A stretch of 64,000 bases of DNA, taken from Wolfiporia cocos (lineage: Eukaryota; Basidiomycota; Agaricomycetes; Polyporales; Phaeolaceae). How positions within the stretch are numbered: position 1 is the first letter of the stretch; each line of letters opens with the position of its first letter. The notes beneath the pieces were generated by a model. The model saw nothing but the letters and a program-made list of their open reading frames with translations. It searched no databases and was not told where the DNA came from. The stretch spans positions 1,178,001 to 1,242,000 of the forward strand of contig JACCLO010000014.1 in NCBI GenBank assembly GCA_029448655.1, written 5' to 3'. Shown here one piece after another: positions 44,243 to 55,674 of the stretch. The position numbers were made by a program, and so were the translations under genes.

Positions 44243-45350
44243 TGTCACAGATTTGGGACATAGCACATTTTTCGCGCATTTTAGCACAATTATCTGGCAT
44301 TATACAAGCCTCTACAAAGTTATCCGGGACTTATCCCACCATGCCGCACCTGCCGAGGTATTATAACGGAACCTTACGGCCGAATAGGCCTTAACCCACA
44401 CGTGACCTATAGCATCGACGTACCGCTACATCACAAGACTATAACGACACCACTGCTCTTGTTATTCCTATTGGCCCGGTCATTACCGGCCTATCATGGT
44501 CATCCTAGCAGCAGCGCACACGTCACATAAAGTCTAGATCATAGCAGCGTCACCGCTACGTCACACCACGTCATAGAGTCTAGAGTCCACAAGTCGACCA
44601 GCCTCTCCCTGTCAGCGAGCGCCACTCGCATAATAATGGCAACATGGCACAACAGCTGACTAAGCTCCACGCCCATTGGTCTACTATGCTGAGAAGCCTA
44701 ACGACCAACACGTGCATCACCGGCCCTAAGCTCCGTGCTTCCATCACCGGCATTGCCACTTCCCCGAGCTAGCTGCAAGGCCTCGCTCCCACGTCACCAC
44801 CGACCCGCTCCCAGCCCCGGTTTATGACACCACACTCGGCCTTCTCGGCCTGAGTCATCAAGGGCCTGGCGAATAGCCATAGTCCCTCAAGGTACCGGTA
44901 CAACCGGCCTTCCAATATACCCGGGCTGCACCCGCGTTCACATAACCACCGCAAAGGTGATACCACTGCTCTCTTTATTCCTATAGGATCGGCCATTACC
45001 GGCCGCCCACGGTCATTCTAGAGTAGCGTACACGTCAGCATATGCTGCTAGGGCACACTGACCATTCGTTTAGGGTAGACACACTAGTTAGTAGCACGTG
45101 CTCTATCCCTGTACATATTTAAGACCAAGGCTCGACGCCTTGATATCTTAGTTCTATTCTTCTCGGCAAACCTTGAGTGCCCAACGCGGACTACCTTTGG
45201 TAGTCCCAGCAGAGTCCTTTCAGGACTCCCAAGCATTCTCGGCTACCGCCGTAGAAGACCTCTCATCTCCTGCTGCTTGCTATCTGACCCCTCACCGCCT
45301 ATCTGAGTAAGACCTATAAGGTGGTGAGTCCCACAAGTTAGCTTGTGTCA
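44243..45350 (+). repeat. solo LTR, family C (nested, diverged)
   Basis: 1,108 bp, TGTCACAG...GTGTCA, exact duplication CAAAT (44238-44242, 45351-45355), inside LTR A. It resembles the LTRs of 21334-27409 at a distance and keeps TAGTTCTATT downstream of a TATTTAA-like box. Confidence 0.9.
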
Positions 45351-45889
45351 CAAATGTAGGAAACTACACTCAGAATTCTCTGAGCTCTCGGGCCGATTAA
45401 GTCCCTCAAAGTGCACACTTGACTTCTCAGACTTAGGCAAGTCTGATATCCTCTAGAAGACTTGCGAGCACCCCGATTATATCCTCTAACGTGTATTGGA
45501 TATTGAACGATCCCATAGAGTCTTTGACTTAGGGCCTGAAGGCATATTATTCACAGATACAATTTGCTTTGCACTTGTCCATGGGACTACATGCAGAAGA
45601 ACGATTATATTCGCACAGCCAAATATACAAACAGGTATACAACCCGTAACAATTATATTATGACTATTACTTAGGCATCTCGATCATTCAGCCTGACCAA
45701 GTTGTATGCCATACAGCCAAGTTGGTAGTGGAAATTGCAGCAATCTCATGACCCTGTGTTCATGTGCTGCCATTGAATAAGGCAGGCTGCTCTTCATTTC
45801 CAGCATATGACGTGTGGGGCTGACAATGCCCAGATAACGAATCTCATATTGGTCAATCAAGCTGATGAAGCCCACAGAGCAGATGAAGA

Positions 45890-46105
45890 TTGTAGAGTTT
45901 CAGTCATTTATCTTAATCTGCCAACTGCCCTCCACTTAAGAAATGGCAGTTGCGAGCTAGGTTTGCATGCAGATCAATCTGATAACTGTGGGAGATTAAT
46001 CTACTGTGACAATAAAATGGTAACTCCAGGATTCGAACCAGAGACCTACCAAAGGTGAGAAAGGCTGCATTGTGCATGCAATAACTAACCGAGCCATAGC
46101 AGCAA
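45890..46105 (-). mobile_element. tRNA-derived SINE, copy 1
   Basis: On the minus strand, a tRNA-like head with an A-box-like region (GGCTCGGTTAGTTATTG) and a B box (GGTTCGAATCC) is followed by a body shared with copy 2 (ATTTTATTGTCACAGTAGA, AGCTCGCAACT, CAGATTAAGATAAATGACTG). No protein coding. It lies about 290 bp from copy 2, in opposite orientation. Confidence 0.78.
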
Positions 46106-46393
46106 TGATTAACTTTGAGCAATAACAATACATATACAGCAGAGTTAACACATAATTTCTACAAATCATCAAGGCAACTAACTGCTGCAGAAAACATAAA
46201 GAAACTAATGATAGTGGCAGCTTGATTTAGCATGCTTGACATGGAGCAACTCATAATGGGAAAGCTGAATACACTGGAATCACAGGTCTTTAAAGGCAGA
46301 TTCAATTTTATTTGACATTATAGCAGATGTCAAACTGCAAAAATGAAGTTCACAAAAGACTCTATATATTGCTTGAAAGTGTGTGGTTTCTAG

Positions 46394-46605
46394 CTGCACT
46401 GTAGCTCAGTTGGCTAATACATGCTGCGATGCTCTGGTTCATATCTGCGGTAAGGTCTTTGGTTCGAATCTTGGACTTACCATTTTATTGTCACAGTAGA
46501 TTAAGTTGCCGCAGTCAGCAGATTAATCTACATGCAACCCTAGCTCGCAACTCCCATTTCTAAAGTGAAGGGCAGTTGGCAGATTAAGATAAATGACTGA
46601 AGTCC
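46394..46605 (+). mobile_element. tRNA-derived SINE, copy 2
   Basis: Head with TAGCTCAGTTGG (A box) and GGTTCGAATCT (B box), then the same body and tail as copy 1. The head extends beyond a normal tRNA length and cannot be folded into a clean cloverleaf by eye, so it is not called a tRNA gene. Confidence 0.78.
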
Positions 46606-47082
46606 CTCAAAGATTATGAATTGGACCAGTTCTTCGAACATGGTTTATGATTGTTGACAGACATTCTACATATAATGTCCTGTAATCTGGATATGTCATT
46701 GTACGTTTTTCTGGCCCATTTTCTGGCCTGGTACAGGACAGGCAATGCGCATGGTCTCAAAGCCAGACTAGATTACAAGGTCATAACCAATCTGTGGCAT
46801 TGATGTTTGAATTGAAATGGAATTATAAGCTCAAGGCTGATAGCATGCCATACTCATTTGATGAGCATGCAATATGGACATATGTTCGTCATTCTAAGAA
46901 CATTCTGAAAACCTGCAAAATGCAGAATGCCATGCAATCACGGCTCAAATCTTGACTAAATGTTAGACAAATTGTGGAAACATTATATAAGCTACAGCCA
47001 TGTTATCGATCGGTACATTATGTTCGCATTTGGTCACTTATTAAAATGATACCAACATGTTCCCAACAAAGTCATTAGAATG
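46606..47082. other. no gene recognised
   Basis: AT-rich spacer between SINE 2 and the F-box pseudogene. Nothing supported. Confidence 0.45.
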
Positions 47083-47633
47083 CCCCCGGCGAAAGGTGCG
47101 TGAGTTTGGGCGTCTCGTCTGCGCACTCCCAAGCCTCATCCAACTCAAATGCCAAAATGTGCTATTCACAAGCACAGCACCCTGTGTGAGTCTTGCTACC
47201 ACATGCTGTCCTCCCTCTGTGAGGCTGACCGACCTGATTCTCTACTCCTTCGATCAGACTTCCTCCATTACTGAAGCCAACACGGCACTGATTGGGCACC
47301 TGTGCGCTGCGGGAGCGGTCGTAGACCTCCAGAGGTTCGAGTTCTGTGCCTGGGCATCCTCTGACAGCAAGTATCTTGATGTTTATAAAGAGCCACTCCA
47401 TGAACTCTTCCAGCAGTGCAACCAGTCTCTCCGTTGGTTGAAACTCAATCCACTTTTCTATCCAAGCAAGGATGTTCAGCCAGATGCAATCTCTGATTCA
47501 ATCAGTATGTCCATCATATGACCACAACCCACTGCTATATGCATATGCATGCCTGATGTACATTTGTAACAGCATCTGTATTTGATCTCACCTGTTGCGA
47601 CAGCCTGGAGACAGTCATTTTGCAAGCTTTCAC

Positions 47634-49181
47634 TAGTGATGTGCAAAGCACGGCTCAAAGCCGTGAGCCGGGCCTGGCCGAGCCGACTTAAGCTGGGCCG
47701 AGCCGAGCCTGGGGGGCGGCTTAAGGCGGCTCAGGGCCCGGCTTGGATCGTGAGCCGGCCGTAGCCGAGCCCTGAGCCTGACACAAGCAACAAACTAGCA
47801 CTCAACCGGGGGAAGGGGGCTCGCTCAAAGGCGCCTTCCAGGTCCCGGGACCACTAGCCGTCAAAGGCCAAGACAAGTCTGAGGTTTACGCTCAAGACTG
47901 TCCGGCATATATACTCCTAATCTATTTGTACATGTTTGTGTACGGTGGCTCAGAGGCCTCTACGTACTGGTATCTAACTGGCTATGAGCTGTGTGCCGGT
48001 AATGGCATCGGAGCGCTGGGGTACGCGAGGATGTCCATGGCGACGTAGCGTATAAGGGGCGGATCAGTAGAGTAGCCAGTCTATCGGGTTCGATCAGTGG
48101 TTCTCGTCGATCGTAGGTGCGCCGGTAATGGCGGGGTTCTAAGTCCGTGATCGGGCGTGGTCTGCCACGATCGGGGTATAGCGCTCTGTGACTGGTAGGG
48201 TTCTCAGTCGTGCAGAGCCTGGAGTTATTATCCCTGCCTGGTGTACTCGTAGGTCAGGGTGCGTAAGGGGTATAGTATAATGTCTATGCCAGTAATGGCG
48301 AGTGTCCATGCGGTGGGGACGCGAGGCGGTAGGTTTAGCGTTCTGGGTCACGTGCGAGTGTAAGTCGTGCCCCTAGTCGGCGTATAGCGTATTGTACGGT
48401 GGCGGTTTAGCCTGAGTGTGTGCGCAAGGCGTACCGTCGTGCTATCGAAGCCTGTTGGACTCTAGGGGTCGACTCGTGACTCCGGGTTTTAGGGACTAGG
48501 CAGCGTATGGCTCATGCTGCCGGGACTTGGACTGAGTTTAGGGTTAGACTGCTGGTGGCCTGCTAGTGCCCGTAGTGGCTTGTATAACGGAGGGTTTCTA
48601 CTAGCGTTGCCGTGGGATTCCAGCTGGGCTTGGATAGAGTGCTGTAGCATGCTTATGGCGTGAATGGGGTGTCAACCTAGGGTGTATTACTAGGCTTTGA
48701 AATTGGCTTGTGACAGAGCCGGCGGCTTTACGCGCGCAGCTGTGGTGTTGTTAAAATTAGCGAAAATGGTTTTAGATTTTGCATCAATTCACCTTATATG
48801 ATCTCAACGGCCATTACAATGACTTGTTATCTGCTAACACGGTGCGGAACGTTGTGACTACTGTTGCGATTGGGGTTGTGATCGAGATCTGGATTTTCGG
48901 TCAACATCATAAGCAGCTGTAAAAACACTTGTAGATCGGATTATCAACAAATAGTAGACATATAAGCATTCTGAATATGTTGTGCTGTCATTTGAACTGC
49001 ACAAGCCAATAATTCTGAGGTCCTACCTGATTACCCATAAGCCCCGGCCTGAGCCTGAGCCGGGCCCAAGCCGGCCTGAGCCGTCAAGGAGGGCCCGGCT
49101 TGACATTTCGCTGAGCCTGAGCCCTTCAAAGCCGGGCCCAAGCCCCGGGCTTTGAGCCGAGCCGTGCTTTGCACATCACTA
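47634..49181. mobile_element. non-autonomous hAT element (TAGTGATG family)
   Basis: Inverted termini TAGTGATGTGCAAAGCACGG at both ends (about 23 bp perfect) and perfect 8-bp duplication GCTTTCAC (47626-47633, 49182-49189). Subterminal regions are rich in GAGCC/GGCTC words. About 0.6 kb net, without transposase. It carries solo LTR D. Confidence 0.92.
47779..48715. repeat. solo LTR, family D
   Basis: 937 bp, TGACACAAGC...GCTTGTGACA, exact duplication GAGCC (47774-47778, 48716-48720), inside the hAT element. Contains recurring GGTAATGGC and GATCGG words also found in 50597-52242. Confidence 0.88.
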
Positions 49182-49779
49182 GCTTTCACTTATGGGGACC
49201 TTGGATATGCCTGGATGCACCGTGTCCTTCAGTCCAACGTGTCAAAGAAGTTGTGTGAGGTCTCGATTGTCATGTGCCAGCCTGAGTCCAGTGGGAATGT
49301 GGAGGAGAACTTGCAGATAACCATATCCGCTCTCAGCAAGGATGTGTACCCTCAGCTCAACGAGCTGTTCTCCAGCAAGGACTATGAAAAGCTCCACCAT
49401 GTTGAATTTGTATTCCGAACTGATCCAGATGAAGCCATACCGGATGCAGTAGATTGGGCATCCCTGCTCAAGGTGGAGATGCCAAAATTGTATGAGCGAG
49501 GAGTCCTGTGGTGAGTGGATACCTCTCAATGAATGTGCTTTCTCATGATGGGTTCATCATTCTGCAGGACTCATGTCGACGTTTGGCTCAGTCTCGTAAA
49601 TGAATCTTTCATTTGAGCTCGTACTATCCGTCCACTCGCGCCCCCGGTTTTGTCGATGTGAGTGCACCGCAATTCCATGGTTGTCCTCCCTGATCCCAAA
49701 TCTCACACCTGGCTCTCTTCAGCACCCTCCGACATTCATCATGCCTGTTTCTATATGTGTATGCCCTTATCCGGTTAAT

Positions 49780-50045
49780 AGCATGCTGGCAGAGTCCTCC
49801 TTCAGCAGAGCATACATACAACCACTGTTGTGTCAACTAATCCCGCACCGCAGATTGCATAAAGAGCACCGTGTGGCAGACCCTTCATCAGGAAAAATCT
49901 GAGTAAGCTATCACTGCTACCATGCTACTGCCTGATATGTGGCACTACAGAGCTCTACAGATCAGGGGGTAAGCAATGTATCGCCGGTACCTGATCAATA
50001 TTTTCCTGGTGTTTTGGCAGTGCTAACACTTCAAGAAGCATGGCT
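49780..50045 (+). repeat. repeated module R3 (partial)
   Basis: Aligns with the second half of R1 and R2 (GCATACATACAACCAC, CACCGCAGATTGCATAAAG, GTGTGGCAGAC). It lies in the 3' flank of the F-box pseudogene, which itself matches the 3' flank of the intact paralogue. Confidence 0.6.
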
Positions 50046-50244
50046 GGAGATGAAAATGGAATGCAGGCATGCCTAGTGTCAGGGAAAGTAGTGAGAACGC
50101 CGCATGGTACTGTAATTACGTGCTGTTCAAGTCCATAGGATGTGGCAGAGCGAGTTTAAATGAGTGCACAGATTTGGATTCGTCTGACATGAGCAGCCAG
50201 TTGTGCAGACCAGCAAGTACAGGCTGGCAGGAGGGAGGGATGGA

Positions 50245-50475
50245 TTAGCAAGAGGAGAGCTTCTGAGACAGGCCATAGGTCAGCACTTCAGCGTGCATGC
50301 AGTCAGCCCCGTCCTGGCAGTCGTACATCGCAGTCGAGTACATCCCGGGTGCCACAAACACCGCCCGATCACACACAAAGTTGGCGCCAATCGCCACTTT
50401 CAGTGGCACACCTGCCGCCGTTGCAGCCACTCGGCTTTCTTCACATCTTTTCCATTTCGATGCCTTGCCCTGCAT
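50245..50475 (-). CDS. hypothetical protein fragment
   Basis: A 76-codon minus frame of protein-like composition (GVPLKVAIGANF, RAVFVAPGMYST, three Cys near CQDGADC), ending TAA. It may be the last exon of a spliced host gene. No family recognised and no upstream exon could be placed. Confidence 0.25.
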   Translation of the reverse strand: MQGKASKWKRCEESRVAATAAGVPLKVAIGANFVCDRAVFVAPGMYSTAMYDCQDGADCMHAEVLTYGLSQKLSSC

Positions 50476-50596
50476 CCAGAGCTAGGATATGCGATCGATG
50501 CACCTTTGTTCAGACGTCTAAGATCAGTGTATGCGCATATTCGACATCCATCAGCCATTGTGGATATGCTGTCAAGGTGAGTGCACTAAACTAGCA

Positions 50597-52242
50597 TGAC
50601 ACACACTACAACCTAAGACACACACCTGGGGGAAGGGGGCTCACACAAAGGCACCTTCCTGGTCCAGGGCATCTAAGGCTGAAGAGGCCAAGACAAGTCT
50701 GAGGTTCGCTCAAGACTGTCGGCCGAATATATAGACTCTACACTGTTTGTACATATTATGCCGAGCGGCCGGTAAGGGCACTGGTGCAAGCTAATTGGTC
50801 TAGCTACAGGGCCAGTATGGTATCGGAGGGTGGGAGTGTCTGCGATGTATGTCCATGGCAACGTAGTGGGTACAGCCCAGATCGGAGTGGGTTACCAATC
50901 TGTCAGGCGTGATCAGTGGTTCTCGTCGATCAGGGGGTTGCTGGTAATGGCAGGGTTCTAAGTCCGTCAATCAGGTTCCTGGTGTGATCGGGGCCGATGC
51001 TGGTAATGGTGGGGTTAGTGGCCCGTGATTGGTGACGTAGCTAGTAATTGTGGACTGGCTGTCACAGACTTACGTCTGTGCTACCCCTGGGCTCAGGGGG
51101 AACCATACTCGACGTCAGTCGAGTCTACAAGGCACCGCACCAGCGCTGAACGTAGAGGCGCATGGGATGACACGCTCATTCCCTGACGTGCGTCGAGATA
51201 GTGGCGGTGGCTCACAGACAAGGACGCAGAGATGTGGGCCCCGGGCCAGCAGGCATCACAGCAATAGTAAGAGAGAGGTTGTTACACCTATTGACGAGAA
51301 TCTGAAGGATGGGGAGTAAGCCCCATCCGCTACTACCTATATACATGTGGAGGCAGTGCAACTGGCTACCCTAAAGACATGGCCTGTGCGCATGTAACTA
51401 AGAATGACCGTAACGTAACACTACATGTAACGAGGAGGTGACCTTATCACGTGGCGTACCTGGCACGCGCGCTGCCTGACGAGCGCTCACCTACTAAGTC
51501 AGATGATCTGTAGAGGTATCTAGGGCGCAACTGAAGGGTAACTAAGAGGAGAGGAGCGCGCGCGCGTGCAGCGGCGCCCATACCATACTAGCGAGGGATG
51601 AGGGTACCCCCCAAGGGGTGAACCGTGTCACTGGCCAGTAATGGCCTTGGGTGTTGTTGGGTGATCAAGTGTGATTGGCTACGATTGGTGATGTCATGGC
51701 CTGTGACTGGTAGGGTTCTCAGCTGTACAGGGGCTGCCCGTGGTCAGTGTTCCCCATAGACTAGGGCGCTGTGGAGTTTAGGGCTGTCCGTAGGCCATGG
51801 TCCGTAATGTACATTGTCCGTGCCAGTAATGGCTTGTATTCTGTGGTCGGTAATGACCGTGTAGCCCATAATGGCTGTGATGGAGATGGGAGGCTTTTGG
51901 AATTGGTTGGTTGGGTGGATGCAGTCTGGTGGTTCTAGCTGTGAGTCATTGTATAGCCTTGGTACTTAGAGTGTGGCATGAGTGGTGGTGTGGCAGCAGG
52001 TGGTTAAGTGCGCTGCCTGGCTCATAGGATCATGCCGTGCTCATGTGGCTTCCTGACTGGGCTGATGGACTTGGTGTTCTGGGACTAGGGTTATAGGCAT
52101 GGCTGGTGGTGCTGGTGGCTAGTGCCCGGAGTAGTTCGTGCGTAGGGCTTCTACTAGATGCAGCATCAGGTTCCAGCATCGGGGGTGCTCTCAATGATTG
52201 GAAAAGGTACTGTGTTTAAGGGCTTGAAATTGGCTTGTGACA
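50597..52242. repeat. solo LTR, family D, split by another LTR
   Basis: TGACACACAC...GCTTGTGACA with exact duplication TAGCA (50592-50596, 52243-52247). About 1,070 bp net; aligns with 47779-48715. Confidence 0.88.
51060..51630 (+). repeat. solo LTR (family E) inside LTR D
   Basis: 571 bp, TGTCACAG...CCGTGTCA, exact duplication CTGGC (51055-51059, 51631-51635). Termini like family C but a different body. No coding. Confidence 0.85.
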
Positions 52243-52308
52243 TAGCATACGAGCAATCCAGCGTTGGCACGGTGGCCGGAAGGCGTACGAATGATATAAT
52301 TACTATAT

Positions 52309-52624
52309 TGTTACGGGTCGAATACCCGTTCGTATATTTGAATCGCAAATATAGATCGTTCTTCTGCACGTAGGCACGTCCGCCGTATGCAAGGCAAATG
52401 CTCGTTAGATGCCTTCAAGTCCTAGGTGTGATTCCTAAGACATCGTTTAATATCCAATACGCGTTAGAGGATATAATCTGTTTAGGTGCGAGTCTGATAG
52501 AATAGAAGACTCGCCTAAGTCCGAGAAGTCAATGTGCACTTCGAGGACTTAGTTGTTCAGTTGCTCGAGCGAGAAATACTGAGTGTAGTTTCCTACGTTT
52601 GAGAACGAGTATAAGACTTCTTGG
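52309..52624 (-). repeat. truncated 3' LTR of E3
   Basis: About 316 bp of LTR A (TGTTACGG at 52309) with about four differences from 57590-58297. It ends at ACTTCTTG, joined directly to integrase sequence. Confidence 0.88.
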
Positions 52625-55585
52625 ATCGCCTTGGATAGGCCATGGTCGACGATCACCATCATTGAATCATAGTTCCCAACTTTTGGCAAGTCAGTGACAA
52701 AATCGACCGAACATTGTGAGAAGGGGAGGGCGTCTTCTCGTGTCGGTATCGGTTGTAAGGGGGGTTTCATCGGATTTCGATCAGGTTTCATCTGTTGGCA
52801 GATGGCGCAGCCTCTGACATATTCCGCCATTGTTGTTCCCATCTCGGGCCACCAGAAGTGGGCCTTGACTTTTAATGTTGTCCCCCAGATCCCAGGGTGT
52901 CCGGCTGGGATTGAATCATGATATTTTGAAATGACGTCCCGTCGGAGGCTTTCGTCCTTTGGCACGTACATTCTGTCTTTGTAGAGTAGTACCCCATCTG
53001 TCTCCTGCCAGTCGTCTGCTTTGGTTCCTGAGGGAAATTCGCCCTCATTGTTTAGTGCGCGGAGAGCCTGTTCCGCAGATTGATCTCAATCTCTGGCGTT
53101 CTTGATCATATCGATGATCGGGATCTGGATCGCGTGTATTACCAGTTTGTCTGGGATCATTTTTATTCCCTCGTTGTCTTCTTTGCTTTCATCGAGGTGG
53201 TATAATCGCGAGAGTGTGTCGGCCATGACCAACTTCCTTCCAGGGACGTGCTGTAGCTTTAGATCAAACTGTGAGAGGAATAGATGCCATCTCGCTTGGC
53301 GTTGGTTTAGGCGCTGTGGGCTTTGCCAATACGTCAGGTTCTGATGATCACTTCGGATCAAGATCCGATGCGGTGCTCCTTCTAATAGGTGCCGCCATTC
53401 TTCTAATGCGCGGACTATCCCGAGTAGTTCGCGATCGTAGATTTCGTAGTTTCGTTCGGCCGGCGTTAGTGACTGTGAGAGGTATCCCACAGGTTGTTCA
53501 CGCCCTGTTTCATCTGCCTGTTTCAGGACTGCTCCTGTAGCGTACTGGGATGCATCCGTCTCAAGGATGAAGGGTTTTTCTTTATCCGGTGTCCCCAGCA
53601 CTGGTGCTGTTGTAAACGCCTTCTTCATGAAATCGAATGCTTGTTGTTCCTTATCCGTCCATTGGAATCCTGTTCCCGTGACGGTTTTCGTGAGGTCTAC
53701 TAGTGGTCGTGCGTGCGTCGAATAATGGTCTATAAACTTTCGGTAAAAGTTTGCGAATCCTAAGAAGGATCTGACTTCTTTGAAATTTCGGGGAGTCGGC
53801 CATTCTTTGATTCCTTTGAGTTTTGCTGGGTCCATCTGAATCTTTCCTGGGGTGATGACTAGCCCCAGAAATTCAACTCTGTCGACGCCGAAGGCGCATT
53901 TCTCGGGTTTCACAAAGAGGTGATTATCCACCAGTCTCTGGAGGATCCGCCGTTCTCGTTCCTTATGCGTTTTCTCATCTGCTGAGAAAATGAGGATGTC
54001 GTCCATGTAGACAAGCACCCATCCTTCAAGGATTTCTTCTTTCAGGATTTCATTCATCATCGCTTGAAAAGTTCCTGGCGTGTTGCATAATCCGAAAAAC
54101 ATAACCGTGGGTTCATAAAACCCTCGATTTGTTTTGAAGGCTGCCTTCCATTCGTCTCCTGCCTTGATTCGAACGTTGTTGTATCCCGCCCTGAGGTCCA
54201 TCTTCGTAAAGATTTTCGCTCCCTTTAGTTTTTCCAGGAGTTCCGAGATAAGTGGTAGGGGATTTTATCGTCCATTCGTTCAGATATCGATAATCCTGAC
54301 ATGGCCGTAGGCCGTTGTCTTTCTTTGGGACGAAAAAGAAGGGTGACGCCATTGGGGATTTTGAAGGAACTATGAATCCCTTGGCCAGGTTTTCTTTCAG
54401 GAATTCGTCCATTGCCTGCTGTTCTTTTGGTGATAGCGCATAGACTTTGCAGTCCCTTGGCACGAAGTCGGGTTTTAATTCAATTGCGTGGTCCCATGGT
54501 CTCGATGGGGGAAACGCTGCTGCGGATTCCTTGCTGAATACTTTAGCGAAGTTTAAGAGGTGTTTCGGGACCATCTCCTCGATTGTTTTTTCTGGTTCAG
54601 GGGTTTTCTGCGCGAGTTCTTGGGATTTCGTTAATGCTTTCCTGACAGCATTAATGATCTGCATTTTTGTCCGGAATTTCTTTTTCATTTCTCCTTTTCT
54701 CCCTATGATTTTAGGGTTATCTTTAGCAAAGCGTCGAATCGCTTCGTACTCTTCGAGGGTATAAAGCCGTTGCGCTGTTTCTTCTGCCAGGTCCGTGGAT
54801 CCAAAGCCCTTCTCTCCTCGTTCCGTTTCATCTAGGGTTTCAACCTTTACAATTTCGGGGGTTAGGTGCCGTTCGAATATTATCTGGGCTATCCGCATGC
54901 CCGGGATAATTCTGTGTGCCTTGTTTGAATAGTTGAAGATAATGGCCCCTACGTCTCCTCGGTAGTCCGAGTCTATGACTCCGGCTTGTACTACCAATCC
55001 GTGTCTGAGGGTGTTGCCTGACCGTCCGGCCAACCTTCCATATGATCCTTTTGGGATCTTCATCCTTACTCCTGTGGAGACGAGTTTCCATCCTCCAGCG
55101 GGGATCTTGGTTTCTTCCGCAGCGTAAAGGTCGTATCCTGCTGCTTCTTGAGTTCCTCGAGTTGGGACTTTTCCTTCGGGGGCAATTACCATTTCGACCA
55201 TATCCATCTGGATCGTGGTTTCTGGTTTTCCTTCCTCTGCTCCTAATATCGATCGTACATCGACTGTCTGGTCTTTCCAGTCGATCGTGGGGTTTTCGTC
55301 TTTTAGCCATCCATACCCTAGAATCATATTCTCCGTGCCGATTGATCCTACGAGGAATCGGACCTTTCGTGTTTTCTGGGTTTTTGGGTATCGTAGTAAT
55401 ATTGTGGCTTCTCGATCTATTCGTCCGTCTTTGTTTTCTGTTCCGTCGACGTTTTTGACGATGATCGGGTTTTTCAGTGGTTGCGTGGGTACTTTGTATT
55501 TCTCCACCACTCTGCTGTGGATCAGGTTCGACATTGCTCCTGAGTCGATTAGTGCATTGCACTTCACGGGTTTTGCCAGTGTCAT
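52625..55585 (-). pseudogene. pol: pol of E3, frameshifted and truncated
   Basis: Same order as E2. ATG at 55585; protease (IDSGAMSN), dUTPase with all five motifs including RIAQII, then the RT start. About 8 bases are missing near 54264, at the same RT position as the E1 frameshift. RT with YMDD (about 54000-54011) and RNase H continue in the frame 54201-53086. A TGA near 53084 stands where E2 has Arg CGA. The HHCC finger and first integrase Asp region follow (52971 to about 52625), then coding stops at the deletion. Confidence 0.92.
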
Positions 55586-55674
55586 GATTACCGGGATGAA
55601 GAGGGATCGATTCCTTTCGAATGAGGTAATTACATGCGCTGCTTTCTCGGAGGGTAAGACCGTGGGCTTCCCTC

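Larger units (their letters stand above)
43274..45651 (+). repeat. LTR A interrupted by solo LTRs B and C
   Basis: LTR A pieces at 43274-43366, 43910-44242 and 45351-45651 join into one decayed LTR when the two inserted LTRs and one copy of each duplication are removed. Its own flanks are CTTAT and ATTAT (four of five match). Confidence 0.85.
47083..49616 (+). pseudogene. F-box family pseudogene, 5' truncated and split by a hAT element
   Basis: Paralogue of the gene at 10619-12687. Homology starts at 47083 in the Leu-rich part of exon 2 (KVREFGRLVCALPSL), so the F-box and N-terminus are lost. Exon 2 ends near 47503 at GTATGT. Exon 3 resumes near 47570 (SVFDLTCCDSLETV), is split at 47634 by the hAT element, and continues at 49190 (YGDLGYAWMHR) to 49510. 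The intron is 49511-49567 and the last exon 49568-49616 ends SFI-TGA. Splice sites match the paralogue, which supports that gene model. Confidence 0.85.

Noticed and set aside
46394..46480. Functional tRNA gene
   Set aside because: A and B boxes are present, but the spacing is too long, no cloverleaf pairs by eye, and the copy continues into a shared SINE body.
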